Shown: positions 1 to 9,371 of the stretch, piece by piece
Numbering within the stretch: the first letter of the stretch is position 1
Layout of the letters: the number at the start of each line of letters is the position of its first letter
From: an uncultured Hyphomicrobiales bacterium
GTDB lineage: Bacteria > Pseudomonadota > Alphaproteobacteria > Rhizobiales > Devosiaceae
Length of the DNA stretch: 64,000 nucleotides
Reading direction: 5' to 3'
Assembly: GCA_903842455.1 (NCBI GenBank)
Contig: CAIMLX010000267.1
Coordinates: 26,364-90,363, forward strand
Position numbers and translations under genes: made by a program
The notes under the pieces: generated by a model
The model's database searches: none
Seen by the model: the letters and a program-made list of their open reading frames with translations, nothing else
Told to the model about the DNA's origin: nothing

Positions 1-2
1 TG

Positions 3-632
3 CGCGCCCCGCCCGTCAACGTACCGGTGCGGACGGCGGCGGCGCCGAAGGGCACGGTCATCGCCATCGGCGCCTCGACCGGCGGCGTGGAAGCCATCCG
101 CGTGGTGCTTTCGGGCATGCCCGTCGATTGTCCGCCGATCGTCATTGCCCAGCATATGCCTGCCGGCTTCACGACCCGGTTTGCGGGCCGGCTCGACGAG
201 GTCACCGAACTGACGGTGGTCGAGGCCGAGGACCGGATGCCGCTGCTGCCGGGCCACGCCTATGTGGCGCGCGGGGACTATCACCTGCGGGTCGAGCGCT
301 CGTCGGGCCAGCTCAAGTGCCGGTTGGCACAGGACGAGCTCGCCTCGGGGCATCGCCCCAGCGTCGATGTGCTGTTCGAGTCGGTGGCCAAGACCGTCGG
401 CCCGATGGCGGTTGGGGCGATCCTGACCGGGATGGGGCGCGACGGGGCCAGGGGCCTCAAGCTGATGCGCGATGCCGGTGCCTACACCGTGGGGCAGAGC
501 CAGAGCTCGGCGCTGGTCTACGGCATGCCGCGCGTCGCGTTCGAAGAAGGCGCTGTGATGGAGCAGGCGCCAGTCGAAGCTATTGCCGCGCGCCTCGCCG
601 CGGCCCTGACCCGGATACGATCGGCTGCATAG
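3..632 (+). CDS. cheB: Chemotaxis protein-glutamate methylesterase CheB, C-terminal part (cut by window start)
   Basis: CheB removes methyl groups from, and deamidates, glutamyl/glutaminyl side chains of chemoreceptors, which resets receptor sensitivity during adaptation in the cytoplasm. The visible 209 residues form the methylesterase domain. The nucleophile serine lies in GASTGG, the histidine in AQHMP and the aspartate in GMGRDG, which are the three catalytic positions of the family. The frame is open to the window edge and begins with a proline-rich linker, so the receiver domain of the usual ~350-residue protein should lie upstream. The GTG at 27 is therefore an unlikely start. A CheY-like gene follows after about 95 bases and four chemoreceptors after that. 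Function is certain; the 5' end is not visible. Confidence 0.93.
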   Translation, partial: RAPPVNVPVRTAAAPKGTVIAIGASTGGVEAIRVVLSGMPVDCPPIVIAQHMPAGFTTRFAGRLDEVTELTVVEAEDRMPLLPGHAYVARGDYHLRVERSSGQLKCRLAQDELASGHRPSVDVLFESVAKTVGPMAVGAILTGMGRDGARGLKLMRDAGAYTVGQSQSSALVYGMPRVAFEEGAVMEQAPVEAIAARLAAALTRIRSAA

Positions 633-727
633 CGCATGATCGGATTGAGGGTTTGGTAACGGAATATCCTTAGGGTCCAGAGTGCGCGACCCGCGTATTT
701 TCGGGCGGCTAGAAGGCTAGCGTAAAC

Positions 728-1117
728 ATGCCGAAGGCAAGTGCTGTCAGTGTGATGATTGTGGATGACCAGCAGTCGATGCGGGGAATCTGCAAGTACA
801 TCCTCACCCAGCTTGGGTTCACCAACATCGTCGAGGCCAAATCCGGCCGCGACGCGCTGGGCAAACTCGAAAAAAGCACCGTCGATCTCATCATTTCCGA
901 CTGGAACATGGAAGACATCGACGGGCTGACGCTGCTGCGCGTCATCCGCAAGCATCCCAAGACGCAGGGAATGCCGTTCATCATGGCCACCGGCCGCTCC
1001 GACAAGGAGCAGGTGAAGGAAGCGATCTCGTCGGGCGTGAACAACTACATCATCAAGCCGTTCGACGCCTCGACGATGAAGAAGCGCATCGAGGCTGTGA
1101 TCGGCGTGCTGTCCTAG
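728..1117 (+). CDS. CheY-like single-domain response regulator
   Basis: A 129-residue stand-alone receiver domain. The acidic pair is Asp13-Asp14, the phospho-acceptor is Asp58 (SDWNM), the switch residue is Thr88 (ATG) and the conserved lysine is Lys110 (IKPF). This set matches chemotaxis CheY, and no output domain follows. It presumably carries phosphate from CheA to the flagellar motor or acts as a phosphate sink. Its position just after cheB and before four chemoreceptors supports a chemotaxis role. Alphaproteobacteria often have several CheY proteins and sequence alone does not say which this is. The ATG at 728 follows an AGAAGG-like ribosome binding site, and a strong hairpin terminator follows the stop. 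Confidence 0.9.
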   Translation: MPKASAVSVMIVDDQQSMRGICKYILTQLGFTNIVEAKSGRDALGKLEKSTVDLIISDWNMEDIDGLTLLRVIRKHPKTQGMPFIMATGRSDKEQVKEAISSGVNNYIIKPFDASTMKKRIEAVIGVLS

Positions 1118-1148
1118 CGCACCGATACCGCACGAACTCGTCTCAGAC

Positions 1149-1168
1149 AGGCCGCCTCCGGGCGGCCT
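1149..1168 (+). terminator. Hairpin terminator after the CheY-like gene
   Basis: A perfect 8-bp GC-rich stem (AGGCCGCC/GGCGGCCT) with a TCCG loop starts 31 bases after the stop. Its T-run is weak (TCGTGCTTT). It probably ends the cheB-cheY transcript and separates it from the chemoreceptor genes. Confidence 0.7.
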
Positions 1169-1366
1169 TCGTGCTTTCCGGGGCAGGGATGCAATCGATC
1201 ACATCGGCGGAAACGCTGGGCTCCGGACGATTCTGGCGTAATCAGAAATTAATGACCGCTGCCTACAATTTGGGCATGGCTTTCGGGGGGAGGCCGGCCC
1301 CGCGCTTCGTCGTTCCTGGCCGGCATCGTCCCCTCACACAGTCCCAAACAGACCAACGAGGGTAGG

Positions 1367-3907
1367 ATGATGGCCGGTTTGCCCAAGCTGAAGATCGCGC
1401 AGAAACTGCCGCTCGCCATGGTGATTTCAGCGCTGCTGGTCAGCGCCGGGGTCGGCACGGCAAGCTACCTGATCGGCTCGAGCACTGTGGAACAGATGAG
1501 CATCCGGCAGATGCAGACCGTTGCCGGCGAGCGGGCCCAGGAGTTCCAGACCTTCCTCCGGACGATCGAGGCGGACGTCGTCAGTACCGCCAGCACCGAT
1601 CTGGCGTTCGGCGCCGCGCGTGACCTCGCGGTGGCGTGGGGCTCGATGGGTATCGCCAAGCCGCCACTCGACCCGGTGGCCACGCTGCGTGGCAACTATA
1701 TCGACTTCAATCCCAACCCGGCGGGGCAGCGGCAGTTGCTCGACACCCCGACAGGCGACGGCATCAAGAAGACCAGCTACGAGTTCCAGCACGTCAAGAT
1801 CAACCCGATCTTCCGCACGCAGCTGGAGCGGCGCGGCTACGCCGACATGTTCGTCTTCGATACCAAGGGCAACCTGCTCTATTCGGTGATGAAGAACGAC
1901 GACTTCGCGAAGAATTTCGCCGAGGGCAGCGAGATGGCCGACGGCGGTCTCGGCCGCGCCTATCGCGCCGCGCTGGCGCTCCCTGAAGCCGGGCAGGTGG
2001 CCTTCTCGGACATGGAAGTCTACGGCCCGGCCGGCGGGCCGGCGAGCTTTCTCGCCACCCCGATCTTCGATCCACGCAAGAAACTGGCTGGCGTCCTGGC
2101 GGTGCAGATGCCCGTCGCCGCCATCAACGCCATGATGCAGAACAAGGATAACCTCGGCCAGACGGGCGAAAGCTTCTTCGTCGGCGCGGACTATCTTATG
2201 CGGTCGGATTCGAGTTTCTCCGAGGCCGGGGACATCCTCGCCACCCGCTACGAAAACGCCGTCGTCGCGGCGGCGCTTGAGGGAGAAAGCAGCCAGGGGT
2301 CGACGGCCGACTATCGCGGCATGCCGATGATCGTCACGGCAACTCCGGTGGAGTTCAACGGTGCCAAGTGGGCGATGGTCACCACCATTTCGGAAGCCGA
2401 GGCACTGGCTCCGGTCGCCGACATGCGCGACATGATGCTGGTGATCGGGGCAGGGCTGCTCGTGCTGGCTGCCGCGGGCGGGTGGCTGTTCTCGCGGTCG
2501 GTGACGCGGCCGATCAGCCGGCTCACGGGCACGATGGATGCCCTCGCTGCTGGCAATCTCGAAGTCGAGGTGCGCGGCGCCGAGCGCTCCGACGAGATCG
2601 GCGCGATGGCCAAGGCCGTGCAGGTGTTCAAGGAAAACGCCGGCAGGATGACGGAGATGACCGAGGGCGAGAGGGCGGCTTCGCTGCAGCGCCGGGTCGA
2701 TCGCACGGCGATGATGGGACAGTTGCAGCAGGCATTCGGCGAGGTGGTGAATGCCGCGATCGCCGGGGACTTTTCGAAGCGGGTCGATGCCGACTTCCCG
2801 GATGCCGAACTCAACACGCTGGCCGGTTCCGTCAACGAACTGGTGGCGACGGTGGAACGCGGTCTGGGGGAGACCGGCGAGGTGCTGGCGGCGCTGGCGC
2901 ATACCGACCTGACCCGGCGCGTCCGGGGTGACTATGAGGGCGCGTTCCTGCAGCTCAAGACCGACACCAACGCGGTTGCCGAGACGCTGGGGGAGATCGT
3001 CGTCGGGCTGCGGGATACGTCGCGCTCGCTGAAGACGGCGACCGGCGAAATCCTCTCGGGCGCGAACGATCTCTCCGAGCGCACCACCAAGCAGGCTGCC
3101 ACCATCGAGGAAACATCCGCCGCGATGGAGCGGCTGGCCGGCACGGTGATCGCCAATGCCGAGCGTGCCAGCGACGCGAGCAGCACGGCGGCGGGCGTTA
3201 CCCGCACGGCGGAGGAGGGCGGGGCGGTGATGCAGCGCGCCACGGAGGCGATGGAGCGGATCACGGCGTCGTCGGGCAAGATCTCCAACATTATCGGGAT
3301 GATCGACGATATCGCGTTCCAGACCAACCTGCTGGCGCTCAACGCCTCGGTCGAAGCAGCGCGGGCGGGCGACGCGGGCAAGGGCTTCGCGGTCGTCGCC
3401 GTCGAGGTGCGCCGCCTGGCGCAGTCGGCGGCGAGTGCGTCGAGCGACGTGAAGGTGTTGATCGAGCAGTCGGGCGCCGAGGTCAGCGGCGGCTCGCGTC
3501 TGGTGCTCGAGGCGGCCAACAAGCTCGAGGCCATGCTGGTGGCGGCGCGCTCATCCAATGCGGTCATGCACGCAATTGCCAAGGCGAGCCGCGAGCAGGC
3601 CTCGGCCATCGAGGAAGTCAACGCCGCGGTGCGCCAGATGGACGAGATGACCCAGCACAATGCTGCGCTGGTCGAGGAGACCAACGCTGCCATCGAGCAG
3701 ACCGAGGCGCAGGCGGTTGAACTCGACCGCATCGTCGAGATCTTCCGACTGGTGGAGCACGATGCGGTCGCCGGCAAGGCGACGCGCAGCCCACCGGAGC
3801 CGGAGAAAGGTGGAATTAAGGCATTGCAGGCAAAGGTACGTACTGCCGCCCGCTCCTACCTCAGCCGGGGCAGCGTGGCAGTCGACAAGGACTGGGCCGA
3901 ATTCTAG
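1367..3907 (+). CDS. Methyl-accepting chemotaxis protein 1 (Cache-type sensor, CheR/CheB tether)
   Basis: An 846-residue transmembrane chemoreceptor that would signal to CheA/CheW. An N-terminal membrane helix (about residues 13-37) is followed by a ~310-residue periplasmic region resembling a double-Cache ligand domain. A second helix (about 355-375) leads to HAMP segments and a C-terminal signalling domain with the hairpin tip motif [20 protein letters not shown]. The last residues, KDWAEF, fit the xWxxF tether that binds CheR and CheB. Translation starts at ATG 1367 or 1370 after GGTAGG. The signalling half and tail are nearly shared with the receptors at 7367 and 9372, so these are recent paralogues. 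The ligand cannot be predicted. Confidence 0.92.
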   Translation: MMAGLPKLKIAQKLPLAMVISALLVSAGVGTASYLIGSSTVEQMSIRQMQTVAGERAQEFQTFLRTIEADVVSTASTDLAFGAARDLAVAWGSMGIAKPPLDPVATLRGNYIDFNPNPAGQRQLLDTPTGDGIKKTSYEFQHVKINPIFRTQLERRGYADMFVFDTKGNLLYSVMKNDDFAKNFAEGSEMADGGLGRAYRAALALPEAGQVAFSDMEVYGPAGGPASFLATPIFDPRKKLAGVLAVQMPVAAINAMMQNKDNLGQTGESFFVGADYLMRSDSSFSEAGDILATRYENAVVAAALEGESSQGSTADYRGMPMIVTATPVEFNGAKWAMVTTISEAEALAPVADMRDMMLVIGAGLLVLAAAGGWLFSRSVTRPISRLTGTMDALAAGNLEVEVRGAERSDEIGAMAKAVQVFKENAGRMTEMTEGERAASLQRRVDRTAMMGQLQQAFGEVVNAAIAGDFSKRVDADFPDAELNTLAGSVNELVATVERGLGETGEVLAALAHTDLTRRVRGDYEGAFLQLKTDTNAVAETLGEIVVGLRDTSRSLKTATGEILSGANDLSERTTKQAATIEETSAAMERLAGTVIANAERASDASSTAAGVTRTAEEGGAVMQRATEAMERITASSGKISNIIGMIDDIAFQTNLLALNASVEAARAGDAGKGFAVVAVEVRRLAQSAASASSDVKVLIEQSGAEVSGGSRLVLEAANKLEAMLVAARSSNAVMHAIAKASREQASAIEEVNAAVRQMDEMTQHNAALVEETNAAIEQTEAQAVELDRIVEIFRLVEHDAVAGKATRSPPEPEKGGIKALQAKVRTAARSYLSRGSVAVDKDWAEF

Positions 3908-3979
3908 CGGCCACATATTGCGTACCGGAGAGCGAAGCTCGGCCGGAGTTGATTAAAGAGTAGTCCAGGAAGGACGAAA

Positions 3980-6904
3980 ATGCGGATCGACCGCCGGCTC
4001 GCCACAGCCCTTGCCATCGGTATGTTGCCGTTGGCGATCGGCGCTTTCATGATCGCCCAGGACATGGGAACGATCGATCGGGCGAAGGTCGAGGCCGACG
4101 GCGTCGACTATGCCGGGTTGGTGCTCCCAGAACTCACCAGCCTCGCGCGTGACAAGGCGCTGCCCGCCACTCCCAACCCGGCCCTCGCCGCTGCCGCGAG
4201 CGCCAATGAAGGCCGGCTCGGTACCGCCGCGATCTCCGAGGCTTATGCCGACCTCAAGGCCGATGTCGCGAACGGTGCCTTCCCGGCTGCCGCGCGCCAG
4301 GCGGCGGCGACGCTTATCGCGCGCATCCACGAGGCGGCTGGTGTCACATCCGACAGCGACGGCAATGCCGCGCTCAGCGCCGAGGTGCCGCAGGCTGCGA
4401 ACGCCGCGCCGCTGGCGCCGGCGCTGCTCGACGCCTCGCGCTATGCGCCGACCGTGCTGCCAGCGGCGGTTGACCGGCTGACCCAGGTGCTCGCCGAGTT
4501 CCGTGCCGCCATCGCGTCCGAGGGCAGGCCGCAAAGCGCCGCCCTTGCCGAGTATGGCGCGGCGGCGAAGGCGTTTGCCGACAGGGTCGAGGCGGGTATC
4601 GCCACCCTCGGGAAACCCGAACTGCGCCTTGCCTATGACTGGGCCGGCCTCGACGCCGCCCACCGGCTCTACCAGGACGAGGCGCTCGCGCTGGGCCAGA
4701 GTTCCGCTGCGGCGCTGGGCGAAACGCTGCAGGCCCGTATCGCCGGCGCCGGCTTTCGCATCTGGCTGACGGCTGCCATCGCGGCAATCGCCGCTGCGGG
4801 GCTTGGGCTTTCCAGTTTTCTCGTCTTCCGGCGCTGGCAACCCTCGGTTAAGCAAACCGCCCTATCGTCCGCGCCGGGGAAGAGCGGAACGTTGCGGCCC
4901 GAGAGCCGCGGCACATCGAGGGTCATCATGACCAGTGCGTCCGCGCGCCGCTCCGGCGGCATGAAGCTCACGTCGTCCATCTCGCTGATGGTACTGGCCG
5001 CCGTTGCCGTTACGGTCTGCACAGTTCTGGGCACAGTGTGGGTGCTGCTCTCAGCCAATACGCAGAGCACGGTCGACCAGCGGTTGGGTACCGACCTGCG
5101 CATTGCCGCGGCGATCCTCGAGGTCAACCTGCCCAGTTCGGACGTCTACTGGGCCGAGGACGGCAGCCTCGACAAGATCGAAGCCAAGGCGATGCCGAAG
5201 TTCCGCAACCACGACCTGGTCAACACCATCGGGCGGGTGACGGGCGATACGGCGACGCTGTTCGTTTTCGACGCCGAGACGGAGGACTTCGTCCGCAAGA
5301 CGACGACCATCCTCGACGCGGAGGGCAATCCGATCCTCGACACACCGCTCGATCGCACCGGTGCCGCCTACCCGGTGGTCAGGGCCGGCGGCACCTACCA
5401 GGGCGCCGCCAACATCCTCGGGGTGCCGTACTACGCTATCTACAAGCCGATCGTAGACCTGAGCGGCGCGCCGATCGGCCTCGTCTATGTCGGCATTCCT
5501 AGGGTCGAGATCGACTCGGTGGCGTCGGATGGCCTCGGGGTGCTCGGGCTCGTCGGGGCGGCTGTTCTCGTCATCATCGGCGGCATCGCTTACCTCGCCT
5601 CGCGGCTGCTGACACGGCCGATCCCGCGGCTTTGCGGGGCCATGCAGCACCTGGCCGAGGGCGAACTGCAGACGGAAATTCCCTATACCGGGCTCGGCAA
5701 CGAACTGGGCGCAATGGCTCGCAGCCTTGAAGTGTTCCGCGACAATGCCCTCAAGGTGCACGAGATGACCGAGAGCGAGCGCGTATCGCTGGCAGAGCGC
5801 CGCGATGAGCGCACCCAGATGATGCAGTCGCTACAGCGCGGCTTCGGCGACGTGGTGGATGCCGCGCTCGAGGGGGATTTCACGCGGCGGATCGATGCGA
5901 GCTTCAAGGACGAAGAGCTCAACCGGCTGGCCGCCAGCGTCAACGCGCTCGTGGGGCGCATCGACGAGATCATCGGCGAGACCGGACAGGCGCTCGCGGC
6001 GCTTGCCGATACCGATCTCACGCATCGCATGAACACCGGCTATGGTGGGGCACTGGGCCAGCTCGAGCACGACACCAACCAGGTGGCGGAGCGGCTGGGC
6101 GAAGTGGTTACGGCGCTGAAGCAGAGTTCGCAGGGCCTGAAGACTGCAACTGGCGAAATTCTATCGGGCGCCAACGACCTGTCGGAACGTACGACGCGGC
6201 AGGCCGCGACGATCGAAGAGACCTCGGCCGCCATGACGCAACTGGCCGGCACGGTCCGCGTCAATGCCGAAAAGGCCGAGGACGCGCGCCACGTCGCCGC
6301 CGAAGTCAGCCGTACCGCCGAAGAGGGCGGGGCGGTGATGGCGGAGGCCAACGCGGCGATGGAACGGATCATCGCGTCGTCGTCGAAGATCTCCAACATC
6401 ATCGGGCTGATCGACGACATCGCGTTCCAGACCAACCTCCTGGCGCTCAACGCTTCAGTGGAAGCGGCGCGCGCCGGCGAGGCCGGCAAGGGGTTTGCTG
6501 TGGTGGCGGTGGAAGTTCGCCGTCTCGCCCAGTCGGCGGCGCAGGCCTCGAGCGAAGTCAAAGTGCTGATCGAAGCGAGTGGCGGCGAGGTCAAGGGCGG
6601 TACACGGCTGGTCGCCGAAGCGGCTGGCAAGCTCGAAAAGATGCTCGGCGCGGCGCAGCGCTCCAGCGCGCTGATGGCCGAGATTGCCAGCGAAAGTCAT
6701 CAGCAGGCCGCCTCGATCGACGAAGTCAATGCCGCGGTGCGGCAACTCGACGAGATGACCCAGCACAATGCCGCGCTGGTCGAGGAGATCAACGCGGCGA
6801 TCGAACAGACCGAAGCGCAGGCCGGGCAGGTCGATGGCATTGCGGCGATATTCACCGTCGCGGCGCCCGCACCGGCGGAGCGGAAGTCTCGCATCGCGGC
6901 TTGA
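3980..6904 (+). CDS. Methyl-accepting chemotaxis protein 2, open frame with two tandem sensor modules
   Basis: The open frame is 974 residues and looks like two genes joined. Residues 1-290 have a membrane helix, a ~230-residue alanine-rich, mostly helical periplasmic region and a second helix ending in FLVFRRW. They have no HAMP or signalling domain. About 27 low-information residues follow. From ATG 4928 (residue 317) the frame encodes a complete receptor: helix, single Cache-like periplasmic domain, helix, HAMP and MCP signalling domain with [24 protein letters not shown] ribosome binding site 5 bases before 4928 argues that the functional receptor is 4928..6904 (658 residues). The C terminus ends KSRIAA and lacks the WAEF tether of its neighbours. 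It is either a genuine fusion or two genes whose separating stop was lost. Confidence 0.8.
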   Translation: MRIDRRLATALAIGMLPLAIGAFMIAQDMGTIDRAKVEADGVDYAGLVLPELTSLARDKALPATPNPALAAAASANEGRLGTAAISEAYADLKADVANGAFPAAARQAAATLIARIHEAAGVTSDSDGNAALSAEVPQAANAAPLAPALLDASRYAPTVLPAAVDRLTQVLAEFRAAIASEGRPQSAALAEYGAAAKAFADRVEAGIATLGKPELRLAYDWAGLDAAHRLYQDEALALGQSSAAALGETLQARIAGAGFRIWLTAAIAAIAAAGLGLSSFLVFRRWQPSVKQTALSSAPGKSGTLRPESRGTSRVIMTSASARRSGGMKLTSSISLMVLAAVAVTVCTVLGTVWVLLSANTQSTVDQRLGTDLRIAAAILEVNLPSSDVYWAEDGSLDKIEAKAMPKFRNHDLVNTIGRVTGDTATLFVFDAETEDFVRKTTTILDAEGNPILDTPLDRTGAAYPVVRAGGTYQGAANILGVPYYAIYKPIVDLSGAPIGLVYVGIPRVEIDSVASDGLGVLGLVGAAVLVIIGGIAYLASRLLTRPIPRLCGAMQHLAEGELQTEIPYTGLGNELGAMARSLEVFRDNALKVHEMTESERVSLAERRDERTQMMQSLQRGFGDVVDAALEGDFTRRIDASFKDEELNRLAASVNALVGRIDEIIGETGQALAALADTDLTHRMNTGYGGALGQLEHDTNQVAERLGEVVTALKQSSQGLKTATGEILSGANDLSERTTRQAATIEETSAAMTQLAGTVRVNAEKAEDARHVAAEVSRTAEEGGAVMAEANAAMERIIASSSKISNIIGLIDDIAFQTNLLALNASVEAARAGEAGKGFAVVAVEVRRLAQSAAQASSEVKVLIEASGGEVKGGTRLVAEAAGKLEKMLGAAQRSSALMAEIASESHQQAASIDEVNAAVRQLDEMTQHNAALVEEINAAIEQTEAQAGQVDGIAAIFTVAAPAPAERKSRIAA
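4918..4930 (+). promoter_or_regulatory. Internal ribosome binding site and ATG, probable true start of receptor 2
   Basis: GAGGG at 4918-4922 sits 5 bases before ATG 4928, immediately ahead of a typical receptor N terminus (short basic stretch, then a membrane helix). This is a better initiation context than a random internal methionine would have. Confidence 0.6.
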
Positions 6905-7003
6905 AGCAGTATGGGCGCGCACCGGTCAAACTGCTGCGGTACACTTCAGTCTTTTATAACCTAGACGAAGTTTTAAGCGCCGGTGGTGCAGCATGGGTGC
7001 ACA

Positions 7004-7370
7004 ATGAGCGACACACACGCCACCCCACCCGATATTCGTGAGCCAGCGGGCAGCACGCTGCTCGCGCTGCTCCCGGCGCTTCTAGTCGCCCTCGTGACCC
7101 TCGTGGCCGGCACGGCAAGCGCCTACGCGCCGCCGGCGACCGGCGAGATGGCGGTGGTGTTCCCCCCCCTGGACCAACGAGGTCGAGGCGTTCGAGGTCG
7201 TCGCCCGTGCAGGCGGTCTGCTCGTCGGACCCAGCCGTTTCGGCAACATCGTCATCGCCCTTGCTATAGATTCCGGCTTTGCGGCCCGGGTCGCGCAGCA
7301 TGGGGCTCTCTTCACAACCAATGCGACCGGAATTTGCGGGCCGGCGTCAACCAATGGGTCCGTGCAATGA
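7004..7370 (+). pseudogene. Small membrane-anchored protein, frameshifted in a C8 tract
   Basis: From ATG 7004 the frame encodes a short N terminus and a membrane helix (LLALLPALLVALVTLVAG), then reads into eight Cs at 7162-7169. With seven Cs the frame would continue as FPPWTNEVEAFEVVARAG, then a ~60-residue soluble domain, and stop at the TGA at 7368-7370. In the given sequence the frame instead runs on into the downstream receptor with arginine-rich nonsense. The corrected protein would be about 121 residues with a short periplasmic domain. It resembles small conserved proteins of unknown function; I do not know a family name. Its stop overlaps the receptor start as ATGA, so the two were translationally coupled. 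The lesion may be real, phase-variable or a sequencing error. Confidence 0.65.
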
Positions 7371-9181
7371 ATATCGAAACACTGAGGCAGCAGGCGAGCT
7401 ACGTCATCGCTGTCGTTGCCGTCGTCATGGGCGTCGCCGCGCTCGCTACAGAGTATTTCGTGCAAGGTTCGCTGGGGCTGGGCAGCGGGCTGGCCGCTGG
7501 CATGACGGCCGCGTTGCTGGGCACCTACGTGGTGTCGCGCAAAGGCCAGGCGTTCCGCTTCCTAGCGGTATCGGTGATCATGGCGCAGGTGATGGCCCTG
7601 CTGATCGCCTCGCGCGGCCATGCCTTCCAGATCGACCTGCACATGGCGTTCTTCGCTGCGCTGGCGCTGTCGGCCCTGATGTATGACAGCAAGGCGATCA
7701 TTCTGGGGGCCGCGCTCGTGGCGGTGCACCACCTCGTGCTCGGGCTGGGCATGGAAGAGCTGGTGTTCTACGGCGGCAGCGGGCTCGAACGTGTCGTGCT
7801 CCACGCGGTGATCCTCGTTGTCGAGGCGGCCGGTCTGGTCTGGCTGTCCACTACGACGGGGCGGCTGCTGTCGCTGGCCGAGAGAAAATCCGACGAGGCG
7901 GCCCTCGAAGCGCAGAAGGTCAGCGATCTGGCTGCATCCACTGCGGCCGAACGGAGCGCCCGTGCAGAGCAGGACCAGGACATGCTCAATCGGCTCGAGC
8001 AGTCGTTCGGCCGGGTGGTCGCCGACGCCGCCGACGGGCGCTTCGACAGCCGCGTCGAGGAAGCCTTCGGCATGCCGGTCTTCGACAAGCTCGCGCGTTC
8101 CATCAATATGCTGATCGATACGGTGCAACGTGGCCTCGGCGAAACCGGTGCGGTTCTCGCCGGCCTCGCCCAGGCCGACCTGACCAAGCGGGTCGAAGGG
8201 CAATTCGTCGGCGAGTTCGGAGCGCTGAAGGACAGCACCAACGCGGTGGCGGACCGGTTGAGCCAGATTGTCGGCCAGATCAAGGACACGTCGCGCGGAC
8301 TGAAGACGGCTACGGGCGAGATCCTCTCGGGTGCCAACGATCTGAGCGAGCGGACGACCAAGCAGGCAGCGACGATCGAGCAAACCTCCGCAGCCATGGA
8401 GCAGCTCTCCACCACCGTGCTGCAGAATGCCGACCGGGCCAAGGAGGCGAACAACGTGTCCGCCAGCGTCACGCGGACTGCCGAAGAGGGCGGCAAGGTG
8501 ATGGGCGAGGCCAACATGGCGATGGAGCGCATCACGCAGTCGTCGGGCAAGATCTCCAACATCATCGGCATGATCGACGATATCGCCTTCCAGACCAACC
8601 TGCTGGCGCTGAACGCCTCGGTGGAGGCGGCCCGGGCCGGCGATGCGGGCAAGGGGTTCGCGGTCGTGGCAGTCGAAGTCCGGCGTCTCGCGCAGTCGGC
8701 CGCCAGCGCTTCATCCGACGTCAAGCTGCTGATCGAGGAATCAGGTGCCGAGGTGAGGACGGGATCCAAGCTCGTCGCCGACGCGGCCGCGCGGCTCGAG
8801 TCGATGCTCGAGGCAGCCCGATCCTCGAATGCGCTGATGGATGGCATCGCGCGGGAATCGAGCCGGCAGGCGGCAGCGATCGAAGAGGTCAATGCCGCTG
8901 TGCGGCAGCTCGATGAAATGACGCAGCACAACGCTGCCCTCGTCGAGCAGACCAACGCGGCGATCGAGCAGACGGAGGCGCAGGCGAACGAACTCGATCG
9001 CGTGGTCGATGTCTTCAATGTATCGGGCAACGCCGCTGGCAGGGCCACCGGCCGCGCGCCAGAAGTCCGGGCGGCGCAGGCAAGCGGGATACAGGCCCTG
9101 CAGGCCAAGGTGAAGCAAGCTTCCAGATCCTACCTCAGCCGCGGCAATGCCGCCGTCGACAAGGACTGGGCCGAGTTCTAG
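7367..9181 (+). CDS. Methyl-accepting chemotaxis protein 3 with multi-helix membrane sensor
   Basis: A 604-residue receptor starting at ATG 7367, inside the ATGA overlap with the preceding small gene. The longer in-frame reading from 6983 is an artefact of that gene's frameshift. Instead of a periplasmic domain, residues 10-165 form about six membrane helices. They carry conserved-looking histidines (DLHMAFFAAL, VHHLVLG, LHAVIL), a layout known from other alphaproteobacterial receptors. The signal may be sensed inside the membrane, perhaps through a bound metal or cofactor (inference). A HAMP-like linker and the signalling domain with [18 protein letters not shown] follow, and the protein ends in the KDWAEF tether for CheR/CheB. 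Confidence 0.88.
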   Translation: MNIETLRQQASYVIAVVAVVMGVAALATEYFVQGSLGLGSGLAAGMTAALLGTYVVSRKGQAFRFLAVSVIMAQVMALLIASRGHAFQIDLHMAFFAALALSALMYDSKAIILGAALVAVHHLVLGLGMEELVFYGGSGLERVVLHAVILVVEAAGLVWLSTTTGRLLSLAERKSDEAALEAQKVSDLAASTAAERSARAEQDQDMLNRLEQSFGRVVADAADGRFDSRVEEAFGMPVFDKLARSINMLIDTVQRGLGETGAVLAGLAQADLTKRVEGQFVGEFGALKDSTNAVADRLSQIVGQIKDTSRGLKTATGEILSGANDLSERTTKQAATIEQTSAAMEQLSTTVLQNADRAKEANNVSASVTRTAEEGGKVMGEANMAMERITQSSGKISNIIGMIDDIAFQTNLLALNASVEAARAGDAGKGFAVVAVEVRRLAQSAASASSDVKLLIEESGAEVRTGSKLVADAAARLESMLEAARSSNALMDGIARESSRQAAAIEEVNAAVRQLDEMTQHNAALVEQTNAAIEQTEAQANELDRVVDVFNVSGNAAGRATGRAPEVRAAQASGIQALQAKVKQASRSYLSRGNAAVDKDWAEF

Positions 9182-9371
9182 CGGTCCGCAGGAGTGCTCG
9201 CATGGCTGCAATGTAGCCGCAGCAACGCAAGTCGACCATTTCGACGCCTTTTGTGCCGACGACGGCGGGTCACGTTCATGCGGACTTAAGGCCGGCCATC
9301 CATGGTCGATGAAGCCGTATGTCGCGGCACTCATGCTGCGTCGGGCGTAGAACGCCCTCTGGGGGTATATA

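Noticed and set aside
518..955. Antisense open frames opposite cheB and cheY
   Set aside because: They mirror the coding strand of certain genes; in GC-rich DNA antisense frames stay open by codon bias and show no domain.
1427..2902. A 491-residue minus-strand frame opposite chemoreceptor 1
   Set aside because: Histidine/arginine-rich with no motif and exactly antisense to a well-supported receptor; similar shadows occur opposite every receptor and opposite pyc (25149-26960).
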